Source: Gallionellales bacterium RIFCSPLOWO2_02_FULL_59_110
GTDB taxonomy: Bacteria; Pseudomonadota; Gammaproteobacteria; Burkholderiales; Gallionellaceae
Assembly (NCBI GenBank): GCA_001801215.1
Contig: MGXA01000025.1
Span: forward strand, 1 to 47,922
DNA length: 47,922 nucleotides
Direction of reading: 5' to 3'
Below, in pieces: positions 18,584-27,057 of the stretch (the first letter of the stretch is position 1; each line of letters begins with the position of its first letter). Under the pieces are notes generated by a model. The model made no database searches. It was not told the DNA's origin and saw only the letters and a program-made list of their open reading frames with translations. A program made the position numbers and the translations under genes.

Positions 18584-18610
18584 CCTAACGTTGGGCAAAC
18601 GTTGGTTAGG
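18584..18610 (+). promoter_or_regulatory. Direct repeat with 11-bp period inside an imperfect palindrome (candidate SARP operator)
   Basis: Two identical AACGTTGG units (18587-18594 and 18598-18605) are exactly 11 bases apart and lie within arms CCTAAC (18584-18589) and GTTAGG (18605-18610). They stand about 90 bases before the likely start of the SARP-like gene, in an AT-rich promoter-like stretch with TATAGT at 18573-18578. SARP proteins are known to bind short direct repeats at 11-bp spacing next to the -10 region, so autoregulation is a reasonable guess. Confidence 0.5.
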
Positions 18611-18695
18611 GTTATTCCACAAAATACCAGGCTGGTGTATCGTTCAACCAGCAGAGTTTACAGTGTTATCGGCCCGGAAAGGCTTGCCGCAGGAG

Positions 18696-20369
18696 ATGGC
18701 GAAAACTTTATCTATAACTACATTCGGCGCTTTTCTTGCCAGGATTGGAAGCAAGCCTCTTTCCGGCTTGGGTGGCGGAAAAATGACTGCGCTGCTGGTC
18801 TATCTGGCTTCGAAAGCAGGTCATAAATACCGGCGCGAAGCGCTGGCCGAACTTCTCTGGCCTGCCTTGCCGGTTGAGTCCGCACGGTTTAATTTGCGCC
18901 ACACGCTTTTTCATTTGCGCCTTGCTTTGGGTGGTGACAGGGGCGCGCAACCTTTTTTGTTATCCGGTCGCGATTGGCTAAGCTTCAATCAGGACAGCGC
19001 TTGCAGAATAGATGCTGTTGCTTTTGCCGCCAGCGTGCCCACCTGCGTGGCAACTCCCTTTCCGCAGCACTGCGACCCCTGCATTGAAAAAATGGAATAC
19101 ATGGCGGGGCTTTACCGGGGGGAATTCTTGGCGGAATTTTCCCTTCCTGATTGCCAGGAATTCGAGGATTGGTTGCAAATTCAGCGCGAATCCTTGCGCC
19201 GCCATGCTATCGCGTTGCTGGAGCGTTTGTCGGACTGCCATGAACAGGCGGGCGCCTATAGCAGGGCTTTACCGTTCGCGTTGCGATATGCGGAACTGGA
19301 GCCTTGGAGCGAGGAAGCTCATTGCCGGGCGATGCGCCTTTTTGCGCTGGCCGGGCAGGGCGGCGCGGCCCTTGCCCAGTATGACGCGTGCTGCCGTGCG
19401 CTGAAAAAAGAACTGGGCGGACTGCCCGGCGAAAGAACAAGGAATCTGGCAGAACGCATCCGCAAAGGCGAGTTGCATCCGGAAGATGACGCTGCCAAGG
19501 GCAAACCGCCGCTGCCATTTCTTCCGCCTCTGGCGGAGCAGCGTCAAGTGACGGTTCTTTATTGTGAATTGACGCCCGCCGAATTTGAAAGCACGCGCAA
19601 GGCGCTGGCGCTGCTTCATGCGCCCCAGAAGCGCTGCATCAAAATCATCCGGGGCTTTTCCGGGCATATTGTCCAGTCGCATGGCGGCGGCCTGATGGCC
19701 TATTTCGGCTATCCGCAAAACAGTGAAAATGCCGCTCGCCAAGCAGCGCAAGCAATTCAGGCCGCGCTGGAGTGCGTGGGCGAAGCGGAGCACGGCCTTG
19801 AGGTGCGCGCGGGTATCCATACCGGCCTGATCGCTGCTGGTGCCGATGCGGAGATGCCTGAAATCATCGGTTTGACCTCGGGCATCGCCATTCGTCTGCG
19901 CTTGGAGGCGAAGAGCGGCGAAGTGGTGATCAGTGCGGTTACGCATCGCCTGGCGGGAAAGAATTTCAACTACAAAAGCCTGGGAGAGCATCAACTTAGC
20001 GATGTTTTCCCACCGCTGGAAGTGTTCAAGGTAAAAGGGGAGCGAGTTAAAAGGAAACGCGCGAGCGATTATTGCCTGGGTAAACAATTCGAGGCGCTCT
20101 TCTCCGGCAGCGACCGCATTGCCTGTCGGATTGCCGAAGATATTGCGCCCATGGCGGTCGCCGACCCGCGCTACCGAAATGCAAAGAAAAACACTTCGGA
20201 ATCAGCCCGCAACGAACTTATTGCAGCCTTTACGCGAATAGCGGGATCTCTGCTGAAAGACGATGCCGAGTTTTACCGGCAACTTGTACAGAATAAGCCA
20301 TTCAGGCAGTTTGTCACGGACATGGTCATTAGTCTGGAAAAGGCTGGGAAGGCTCGGGCAAATAACTGA
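18696..20369 (+). CDS. SARP-like (winged helix + BTAD) regulator fused to a degenerate class III cyclase domain
   Basis: A 557-residue protein (longer if GTG 18663 or ATG 18537 is used). N terminus: OmpR/SARP-type winged helix (about 1-90; LSITTFGAFLARIGSKPL, REALAELLWPALP, FNLRHTLFHLRLAL). Then a bacterial transcriptional activation domain (about 130-265; YRGEFLAEF, RRHAIALLERLSD, LEPWSEEAHCRAMRLFALAG). Then a class III cyclase fold (about 285-445; RQVTVLYCELT, GHIVQSHGGGLMAYFGYPQ, VRAGIHTGLI, IIGLTSGIAIRL) and a helical tail. The first metal-binding Asp is Glu (CEL), the second is Gly (GGG instead of GDG) and the catalytic Asn is replaced (SGIAIR), so nucleotide cyclisation is unlikely; the domain may bind a nucleotide or only dimerise. 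Next to a PAS kinase/regulator pair. Confidence 0.8.
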   Translation: MAKTLSITTFGAFLARIGSKPLSGLGGGKMTALLVYLASKAGHKYRREALAELLWPALPVESARFNLRHTLFHLRLALGGDRGAQPFLLSGRDWLSFNQDSACRIDAVAFAASVPTCVATPFPQHCDPCIEKMEYMAGLYRGEFLAEFSLPDCQEFEDWLQIQRESLRRHAIALLERLSDCHEQAGAYSRALPFALRYAELEPWSEEAHCRAMRLFALAGQGGAALAQYDACCRALKKELGGLPGERTRNLAERIRKGELHPEDDAAKGKPPLPFLPPLAEQRQVTVLYCELTPAEFESTRKALALLHAPQKRCIKIIRGFSGHIVQSHGGGLMAYFGYPQNSENAARQAAQAIQAALECVGEAEHGLEVRAGIHTGLIAAGADAEMPEIIGLTSGIAIRLRLEAKSGEVVISAVTHRLAGKNFNYKSLGEHQLSDVFPPLEVFKVKGERVKRKRASDYCLGKQFEALFSGSDRIACRIAEDIAPMAVADPRYRNAKKNTSESARNELIAAFTRIAGSLLKDDAEFYRQLVQNKPFRQFVTDMVISLEKAGKARANN

Positions 20370-20490
20370 ACTTCAAACCGCAGCGCGCCACGCGTGGCGC
20401 TGCGGTTGGCCCCAAATTATTGCCGCCGCCAATCCCGATGTAGTAAGCTGTAAGCGTCGAGGGTGTAAGCCACATAAGCGAACGAAACAG

Positions 20491-21615
20491 ATGCCCCAAA
20501 AACTTGCCAATCCGCCGTCCAGCCCGTCTCCGGACAAACTGCAGGGATTTATCGCCAGTTTGCCGGGGATGGCCTGCCAGATCGAGTTGCAGGAAGACGG
20601 CTCCTTCACTTTTCCCTACGTCAGCGAAGGCTGTCTCGCGCTGTTCGGCATCACGCCGGTCGAACTGCAAAACGATGCGTCCTGCTTTTTGAATCTCATT
20701 TACCCCGAAGATATCCCCGCGCTGCTGGATTCCCTGAAAAAATCGGCACAGACCCTGTGTTTCTGGAACTGGGAAGGGCGCATTGCCCTGCCGGGCGGTG
20801 ATACCAGGTGGATCAGCCTCGGCGCCACGCCGCAGAGTATGCCGAACGGCCTGCCGCGCTGGGAAGGCATCGTCCTTGACACCACCCAGAGCAAGCTGGG
20901 CGAACTCGAAGTCAAGCGGGTGCAGCAGCAGTTGCTGGAACTTTCCTCGCATATTCAGGACGCCAAGGAGCAGGAGCGGCTGCGCATCGCGCGCGAAGTG
21001 CATGACGAGATCGGCAGTTTGCTCACCGCGATCAAGATGGATTTATCCTGGATGATCCAGCGCCTGCCCAAGGAAAGCCCAAAACTTACCGAGAAGGCCA
21101 AAACCATAGAGGAACTTGTCAACCGTGCGATCACCTCGGCCAGTCATCTGGCGCACCGCCTGCGCCCCGGTTTTCTCGATTGCTTCGGCATCATCGCCGC
21201 GATCGAGATCGAGGCGCAGGAGTTCAGCAAGCGCAGCGGCATTTCCTGCACCATCGTCAAATCGCAGGAAAGCATCGAACTGCCGGAGGCATATTCGATC
21301 ACGCTGTTCAGGATTTGCCAGGAGGCATTGAACAACATCCTGAAGCACGCCAATGCCAAGCATGTCCAGGTCGAGATCGTCAAGGGAACCGACCACCTCG
21401 AACTGATTATTTCCGATGACGGAGTAGGCTTCAGCGAGGCGGCGCGCAACAAGCCGCGCTCGTTCGGTCTGCGCGGCGTCCAGGAACGCGTCGCGCACCT
21501 CGGCGGTACGGTCAAGATCGCGAGCACGTTGGGCAAGGGGACGCAAATAGCCATTTTCGTCCCGCTCATGGAAGAAACACCGCAACAGGCACTTTTCGGC
21601 GCTACGTCTATATGA
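20491..21615 (+). CDS. PAS-domain NarL-type sensor histidine kinase (HisKA_3)
   Basis: A 374-residue soluble kinase without membrane segments. A PAS domain (about 20-150; GMACQIELQEDGSFTFPYVS, RWISLGATPQ) is followed by HisKA_3 with H171 in IAREVHDEIGSLLTAIK and a HATPase domain (ICQEALNNILKHANAKHV, DDGVGF, FGLRGVQERVAHLGG). ATG 20491 is used because the PAS fold starts soon after; the upstream open part overlaps the end of the SARP-like gene and looks non-coding. Its stop overlaps the response regulator start by 4 bases, so the two form a two-component system. The lack of a membrane anchor suggests a cytoplasmic signal. Confidence 0.9.
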   Translation: MPQKLANPPSSPSPDKLQGFIASLPGMACQIELQEDGSFTFPYVSEGCLALFGITPVELQNDASCFLNLIYPEDIPALLDSLKKSAQTLCFWNWEGRIALPGGDTRWISLGATPQSMPNGLPRWEGIVLDTTQSKLGELEVKRVQQQLLELSSHIQDAKEQERLRIAREVHDEIGSLLTAIKMDLSWMIQRLPKESPKLTEKAKTIEELVNRAITSASHLAHRLRPGFLDCFGIIAAIEIEAQEFSKRSGISCTIVKSQESIELPEAYSITLFRICQEALNNILKHANAKHVQVEIVKGTDHLELIISDDGVGFSEAARNKPRSFGLRGVQERVAHLGGTVKIASTLGKGTQIAIFVPLMEETPQQALFGATSI

Positions 21616-22253
21616 TCAACATTCTTGTGGTGGACGATCATGCGCTGATCCGCAAGGGCCTGAAGATGCTGCTCGAAGAGGGGCCGGATTTTCACATCGC
21701 CGGCGAGGCGGAAACCGGTTTGCAGGCCATCAACATGGCGCGCGAGCAGCACTTCGATTTGATCCTGCTGGATATCTCCCTGTCGGATAAGCACGGCATC
21801 GACGTGCTCAAGCAACTCAAGTCGGAGCAGCCGGATGTCAAGATCATCGTGCTGAGCATGTACCCCGAAGAGCAATACGGCGTGCGCGCATTGAAGGCAG
21901 GCGCGATGGGCTACATCAACAAGCAGAGCGCGCCGGAAAAGCTGGTCGGCGCGATCCAGCAGGTCATCGCCGGCAAGAAATATATCAGTGCGCCGCTGGC
22001 CGAACAGCTGTTGAGCAACCTGATTGGCGAATCGCAGGAGATGATGCACCAGAACCTGTCCAACCGCGAATATCAGACGCTCTGCCTGATGGCCTCCGGC
22101 AAATCGCTGACCGAAATTTCCGAAATTATGGCGCTCAGCCCGAAAACGGTGAGTGTCTACCGCGCCCGCATGCTGGAGAAAATGGGCTTCAAGAACAATG
22201 CAGAGGCGGTTCACTACGCAATTGCGCACAATCTGGTGGAAGCCAAGAAATAA
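21612..22253 (+). CDS. NarL/FixJ-family response regulator
   Basis: A 213-residue DNA-binding regulator. Receiver domain at about 1-120 with acidic pocket VVDDH, phosphoacceptor D54 (LILLDIS) and conserved Lys in YINKQSAPEKL; LuxR-type helix-turn-helix at about 145-210 (LSNREYQTLCLMASGKSLTEIS..., LSPKTVSVYRARMLEKMG). It overlaps the kinase gene as ATGA and is followed 15 bases later by the GGDEF gene, which may be in the same operon. Its targets are unknown. Confidence 0.94.
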   Translation: MINILVVDDHALIRKGLKMLLEEGPDFHIAGEAETGLQAINMAREQHFDLILLDISLSDKHGIDVLKQLKSEQPDVKIIVLSMYPEEQYGVRALKAGAMGYINKQSAPEKLVGAIQQVIAGKKYISAPLAEQLLSNLIGESQEMMHQNLSNREYQTLCLMASGKSLTEISEIMALSPKTVSVYRARMLEKMGFKNNAEAVHYAIAHNLVEAKK

Positions 22254-22268
22254 AATATGGGGTAGGCC

Positions 22269-24056
22269 ATGAAAAATTCATCATCCAATCCATCCGAGCT
22301 TGCCCGCGAAACACTGAAAACGCTGGCGGCGCGCAAGATGCCGCCGACACCGGACAACTACACCCGGATTTACGCCGAAATCGGCGGCACTCCCGCCGAT
22401 GGAGAACGCGGGGCGGAAATAGTCCTGCGCGGCATCGCCGAATACCTTGCGCAAACGCCAAAAACTGCGCCGGTCAGCATTTCATTGAAAAAAGTGATCG
22501 GGGCGGAGGACTGGGATCAATGCCTCAAGGAAATCGAAAAACTCCTGCCAAGGCCTAGCGGAGAAAGCACGCAATCGTGGTCAGAACTGATACGCGACTT
22601 GTTGCACCAACTGGAAGTTCCCCATAAAGGCCTGACCATCACGCGCAAGAAAGAAGGTCTGGAAACCGTATTGAAACGCTTTGCGGCAAACCCTGAAACC
22701 TTGTTCGACAAGTTGAACGGGCTGATGCGCTCGTGGGCGGAATCCCCGCTTGCCGGCAGCAACGCCGAGGACGGTTCCGTGCCGCCCGGCCCACCACCCA
22801 CGGAAGGCGCTATGGCAGCGCCAATAAGTGCCTCAACAACCCTGCACGTCCCGGGCGAAGAAGTGGGATTGCCCGCCAGATTCGCTGCTTTGCTGGCGCA
22901 AACACTGGAAGGCATACTCGGCACTCTGCCGGAATTGAACCAGGAGGTGCAAGCGCTCGCTCAGCAGGTGAGGGATGTCAAGACGCACGATCAGCTTACC
23001 GTGTTCACCAAGCTGTTGCGCCAATTCCTGTTAAAAGTCGAATTGCGCGCGGGAGATCAGGCCAAGGTTCATGAAGGCTTGCTGCGCCTGTTGCGGCTGC
23101 TGGTGGAAAATATCGGCGAAATGGTCGAAGACGAGGAATGGCTGCACGGGCAAATCGTCATCTTGCAGGAAATCATCGCCAAGCCGGTCGATCGGCGCGC
23201 CATCGCCGATGCCGAGCGCGGCCTGCGCGATGCCATCATCAAACAGGGACTGCTCAAACAAAGCCTGTCCGAGGCCAAAACAACACTTAAACACCTGATG
23301 ACCACCTTCATCGACCGGCTCGGCGAAATCACCGAAAGCACCGGGGAATACCATCAGAAAATCGACGGTTACAGCAAAAAAATCAGCAAGTCCAACAACA
23401 TTACCGAACTGAGCCATCTGCTGGAAGACATCATGCAGGACACGCGCATCATCCAGGCCAGCGCGCTGCGTTCGCATGAAGAGCTGGTCGGCACCCGCAA
23501 GCAGGTTCACGAAGCCGAAGACAAAATCAAAAAACTGGAGCAGGAACTCGCGCAAGTCAGCGAGCTGGTGCATCAGGATCAGCTCACCGGCGCGCTCAAC
23601 CGTCGCGGCCTTGACGAAGCATTCGATCGGGAGGCAACGCGCGCCGACCGCAGCCACACGCCCGTCTGTGTCGCATTGCTCGATATCGACAATTTCAAGC
23701 GGCTCAACGATACCAGGGGGCACCAAGCGGGCGACCAGGCGCTCGTGCACTTGAGCCATGTCGTCAAGGAAGCATTGCGCCCCAGCGACATGGTGGCGCG
23801 CTACGGTGGCGAAGAATTCATCATCGTTTTGCCCGGCATCGGCATTGTAGAAGCTGCTGCAACCGTCGAGCGCCTGCAGCGCGAACTGACCAAGCAATTC
23901 TTCATGCACGATAACGAACGCATCCTGATCACCTTCAGCGCAGGCGTTGCGCTGCGCGCCCCGCAGGAGCCTCAGGACGATGTTATCGGGCGTGCCGACA
24001 AGGCCATGTACCAAGCCAAGAAGACCGGCAAGAACCGCGTGGTCGTGGCGGAGTAG
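22269..24056 (+). CDS. Diguanylate cyclase (GGDEF) with long N-terminal helical region
   Basis: A 595-residue cytoplasmic protein. The first ~430 residues are mostly helical with no known sensor domain; the last part (about 395-435, HEAEDKIKKLEQELAQVSELV) is a coiled coil leading into the catalytic domain. The GGDEF domain (about 436-595) has the active motif GGEEF at 513-517 and an RxxD inhibitory site (RPSD) five residues before it, so it should make cyclic di-GMP from GTP under product inhibition. ATG 22269 has GGGGTAGG upstream. It stands behind the kinase/regulator pair; c-di-GMP receptors (PilZ proteins) are encoded further right in the window. Confidence 0.92.
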   Translation: MKNSSSNPSELARETLKTLAARKMPPTPDNYTRIYAEIGGTPADGERGAEIVLRGIAEYLAQTPKTAPVSISLKKVIGAEDWDQCLKEIEKLLPRPSGESTQSWSELIRDLLHQLEVPHKGLTITRKKEGLETVLKRFAANPETLFDKLNGLMRSWAESPLAGSNAEDGSVPPGPPPTEGAMAAPISASTTLHVPGEEVGLPARFAALLAQTLEGILGTLPELNQEVQALAQQVRDVKTHDQLTVFTKLLRQFLLKVELRAGDQAKVHEGLLRLLRLLVENIGEMVEDEEWLHGQIVILQEIIAKPVDRRAIADAERGLRDAIIKQGLLKQSLSEAKTTLKHLMTTFIDRLGEITESTGEYHQKIDGYSKKISKSNNITELSHLLEDIMQDTRIIQASALRSHEELVGTRKQVHEAEDKIKKLEQELAQVSELVHQDQLTGALNRRGLDEAFDREATRADRSHTPVCVALLDIDNFKRLNDTRGHQAGDQALVHLSHVVKEALRPSDMVARYGGEEFIIVLPGIGIVEAAATVERLQRELTKQFFMHDNERILITFSAGVALRAPQEPQDDVIGRADKAMYQAKKTGKNRVVVAE

Positions 24057-24068
24057 CCCAGGAAGCCA

Positions 24069-24192
24069 CAACTGCGATCCGCAGATTACGCAGATTTAAA
24101 AACTATCGCCGGTGATGAATGCATCACGCGTATGGTTATCTGATCCCTGTCAAGGATTCATTGTTTAATCTTGCGTAATCTGCGGACAGTTG
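24069..24192. repeat. 124-bp element with near-perfect inverted terminal repeats (MITE-like)
   Basis: The left arm (24069-24096, CAACTG then TCCGCAGATTACGCAGATT) is mirrored by the right arm (24167-24192, AATCTTGCGTAATCTGCGGA then CAGTTG) with only small insertions. The inner ~70 bases are AT-richer than the genes around. It fills nearly the whole gap between the GGDEF gene and ccoI. The GATTACGCAGATT word is a common type of dispersed repeat end. It may form one long hairpin and act as a terminator. Confidence 0.6.
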
Positions 24193-24205
24193 CTTTTTTC
24201 CGCCA

Positions 24206-26686
24206 ATGAACATACATAACGCTCACAGCGTCGGCCATTGTTTCCACTGCGGCCTGCACATACCCGCCGAGGCGGATTACCACGCCTTGCTGGACGGCGC
24301 GGAACAGCGCTTTTGCTGCTTTGGCTGCCAGTCGGTGTGCGGCGCCATCTTTGAAGCCGGGTTGCAAGGCTATTACCGGCGCACCCCGGAAGGCGCGCTG
24401 CTCGGCCCGCCGCCAGAACCGCCCAAAGACATCGAGATCTACGACTTCGACGAAGTGCAGCAGGAATTCGCCACCTGTTCCGGCGCTATCCGCGACATAC
24501 ACCTGCTCGTCGAGGGTATCCACTGCGCGGCCTGCGTGTGGCTGATCGAGCGCGGCCTGCAGCGCGTTCCCGGCGTGCAGTCGGCCCACGTCAACCTGGC
24601 CGCCAAACGTCTGCACTTGCGCTGGGACAACAGCCGCAGCAGGCTCTCCGAGATGCTGCGCGCGCTGGCCAAAATCGGCTATTCCGCCGTGCCCTATGAC
24701 CCGGAAAGCGCCGAAGGCATCATCAAGAAAGCCAATCGCGCCATGCTCTACCGGCTGTTTTTCGCCGGATTCGCGATGATGAACATGCTGTGGGTTTCCG
24801 TCGCGCTTTATAGCGGCGCGAACCGCGACGAGTTCCGCGAGTTTTTCCACTGGATCGGTTTGGCTTTGGCTACGCCGACTTTGCTGTATGCGGGCTATCC
24901 TTTTTATCGCGGCGCATTCGGCGGATTGCGCGGCGGACGTTTGACGATGGACTTGCCGATTGCCATCGGACTGGGCGTCACTTACGCCTATTCGCTTTAC
25001 GTCACGGTCAGCGCCAGTCGCGTCGGCGAGGTGTATTTCGACACTGTTACCAACCTGATCTTCGTGATCCTAATCGGCCGCTATCTGGAAGGCTTGTTTC
25101 GCCACCAGGCGATTTCCGCGACCAAACGGCTGATGGAATTGCAGCCGCGCGCGGCAATCGTGATGCGCGACGGGGAGGAGCAGATGACGCCGATACGTGG
25201 TGTCAAACTTGGCGACCAAGTGCTGATCAAGCCCGGCTACAAGGTGCCGGTGGACGGTATCGTGTTCGAGGGACACAGCTCGGTGGACGAATCCATGCTG
25301 AGCGGCGAATCCGCGCCGGTCGGCAAAGCGGCCGGTGCGCAGGTCTTCGCCGGCACACTGAACACGACCGGCGCGTTGCTGGTGGAAGTGCGCACCTTGC
25401 TGCAGGACACGACGCTGGCCAAGATCATCCGCCTGGTCGAAGAGGCACAATCCTCCAAGGCGCCGATCCAGCGCCTCGCCGACACCATCGTGCCGTGGTT
25501 CGTGCTGGTTACGCTGGTGTGCGCTGCGCTGACCTTCTTCATCTGGAATGCCTGGGATTTTGAGATCGCGCTGATGGCGGCTACCTCGGTGCTGATCATC
25601 ACCTGCCCGTGCGCGCTGGGCATGGCGACGCCGATGTCGATCGCGGTAGCCTCCGGCCTGGGCGCCAAGCACGGCATCCTGATTAAGAACGGGCTGGTGC
25701 TGGAAACCCTGTCCAAAGTGACGCATTTCGTGTTCGACAAGACCGGCACGCTGACCGAAGGCAGGATGGGCGTCGCGCAACTGCATGTCGCGCCCGGTAC
25801 AACGAACGAAGAGGTATTGCGAGGCGCGGCGGCAGTGGAACGCTACAGCGAGCACAGCGCGGCCAAGGCGATCGTCGCCGAGGCGGAAGCGCGACAATTA
25901 AGCTATCGCGACATCGCCGTGTCCGGCTTTCAGGCAAGCGCTGGTTTGGGCGTGGAAGCAACGGCAGATGGAAAAGCAGTATTGCTCGGCAGCGCCGAGT
26001 GGCTGAAGCGGCGCGGCGTCGAGCTCAACGCGGAACTACAGGTTCAAGCGCATGAGCTAGAAGCGCAGGCGATGAGCTGCGTGCATGCCGCAATCGGCGG
26101 CGTACATGTGGCAGTGTTTGCGCTCGCAGACCGGCTGCGCGGCGATGCCCAACAACTGATAAACGAGCTGCGCGCGGCGGGCATCCGTACGACCCTGCTT
26201 TCCGGCGACCGCCAGCCGGTCGCCGAGGCAGTCGCGAGGCAACTCGGCGGCATGGAAGTGATCGCCGAAGTGCTGCCGCAGGACAAGGACAGCGTGATAC
26301 GGCAGTTGCAGCGGCGCGGCGCGGTAGTGGCGATGGTAGGCGACGGCGTCAACGATGCACCCGCGCTGACCCGTGCCGATGTCGGCATCGCGCTCGGTTC
26401 GGGCACCGACGTGACGGTGGAAAGCGCCGACATCGTGCTGATGCACAACGAGCTGGACAAGGTGCGGCTGGCCACCCTGCTGTCGCGCCGCACTCTGCGC
26501 ACCATCAGGCAGAACATCGGGCTGTCCTTTGTTTACAATGCAATCATGGTGCCGCTGGCGATGCTGGCCATGGTAACGCCGCTGGTGGCGGCGATCACCA
26601 TGCCGATCAGCTCGCTGGTGGTGATTGGCAACGCGGCGCGCATACGTACGTTATTCGGGAAATCGCAGGGGTTGCCATGGATGTGA
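24206..26686 (+). CDS. ccoI: Copper-translocating P-type ATPase for cbb3 oxidase assembly (CcoI/FixI type)
   Basis: An 826-residue P1B-type ATPase. The N terminus carries the CcoI-specific cysteine region (CFHCGLHIP ... FCCFGCQSVC), then a heavy-metal-associated domain (GIHCAACVWLIERGL), about eight membrane helices, TGES-type LSGES, the metal-binding CPC in TCPCALGMATP, the phosphorylated Asp in DKTGTLTEG and GDGVNDAPAL. It moves copper across the inner membrane for the CuB centre of cbb3-type cytochrome oxidase. It overlaps ccoS by 10 bases, which supports the CcoI subgroup rather than CopA. The oxidase structural genes are not in the window. Confidence 0.92.
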   Translation: MNIHNAHSVGHCFHCGLHIPAEADYHALLDGAEQRFCCFGCQSVCGAIFEAGLQGYYRRTPEGALLGPPPEPPKDIEIYDFDEVQQEFATCSGAIRDIHLLVEGIHCAACVWLIERGLQRVPGVQSAHVNLAAKRLHLRWDNSRSRLSEMLRALAKIGYSAVPYDPESAEGIIKKANRAMLYRLFFAGFAMMNMLWVSVALYSGANRDEFREFFHWIGLALATPTLLYAGYPFYRGAFGGLRGGRLTMDLPIAIGLGVTYAYSLYVTVSASRVGEVYFDTVTNLIFVILIGRYLEGLFRHQAISATKRLMELQPRAAIVMRDGEEQMTPIRGVKLGDQVLIKPGYKVPVDGIVFEGHSSVDESMLSGESAPVGKAAGAQVFAGTLNTTGALLVEVRTLLQDTTLAKIIRLVEEAQSSKAPIQRLADTIVPWFVLVTLVCAALTFFIWNAWDFEIALMAATSVLIITCPCALGMATPMSIAVASGLGAKHGILIKNGLVLETLSKVTHFVFDKTGTLTEGRMGVAQLHVAPGTTNEEVLRGAAAVERYSEHSAAKAIVAEAEARQLSYRDIAVSGFQASAGLGVEATADGKAVLLGSAEWLKRRGVELNAELQVQAHELEAQAMSCVHAAIGGVHVAVFALADRLRGDAQQLINELRAAGIRTTLLSGDRQPVAEAVARQLGGMEVIAEVLPQDKDSVIRQLQRRGAVVAMVGDGVNDAPALTRADVGIALGSGTDVTVESADIVLMHNELDKVRLATLLSRRTLRTIRQNIGLSFVYNAIMVPLAMLAMVTPLVAAITMPISSLVVIGNAARIRTLFGKSQGLPWM

Positions 26687-26886
26687 TCTACAGTCTGATA
26701 CCAGGCATGATGTTCTTTGGCCTGGTGCTCATCGCAGTGCTGATCTGGGCGGTAAAAAAGGGGCAGTACGAGGACATGGAAGGCAATGCCAGCCGCATTC
26801 TGTTGGACGACGACGAAGATATGGCCGATCAACCGGTTGTCAATAAGGATGGCGGAGCAAACGAGGAAAAGCCCGAATCGAAATAG
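26677..26886 (+). CDS. ccoS: cbb3-type cytochrome oxidase assembly protein CcoS
   Basis: A 69-residue protein with one N-terminal membrane helix (LIPGMMFFGLVLIAVLIWAV) followed by the family signature KKGQYEDMEGNASRILLDDD and a longer acidic tail. CcoS is needed for cofactor insertion into cbb3 oxidase. It overlaps the end of ccoI by 10 bases, a normal ccoI-ccoS coupling. Confidence 0.92.
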   Translation: MDVIYSLIPGMMFFGLVLIAVLIWAVKKGQYEDMEGNASRILLDDDEDMADQPVVNKDGGANEEKPESK

Positions 26887-27057
26887 CCGCTGGCCGGGCT
26901 ATCAGCCGGGCGCGTTCGGCGCGGGGTGCTGGACGGTGGCGGGACACACCGGGCATACTTCGCGGTTATCGGCTTCTGCGGTAAGACCGTTCATGGTCGC
27001 CGCATTGGACAAAAGACCGAAAAAGAATTTTCGGAACATGCAAAGTTGAGGATTGCC

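Noticed and set aside
23031-24071. 346-codon minus-strand frame
   Set aside because: Antisense to the GGDEF domain with its intact GGEEF motif.
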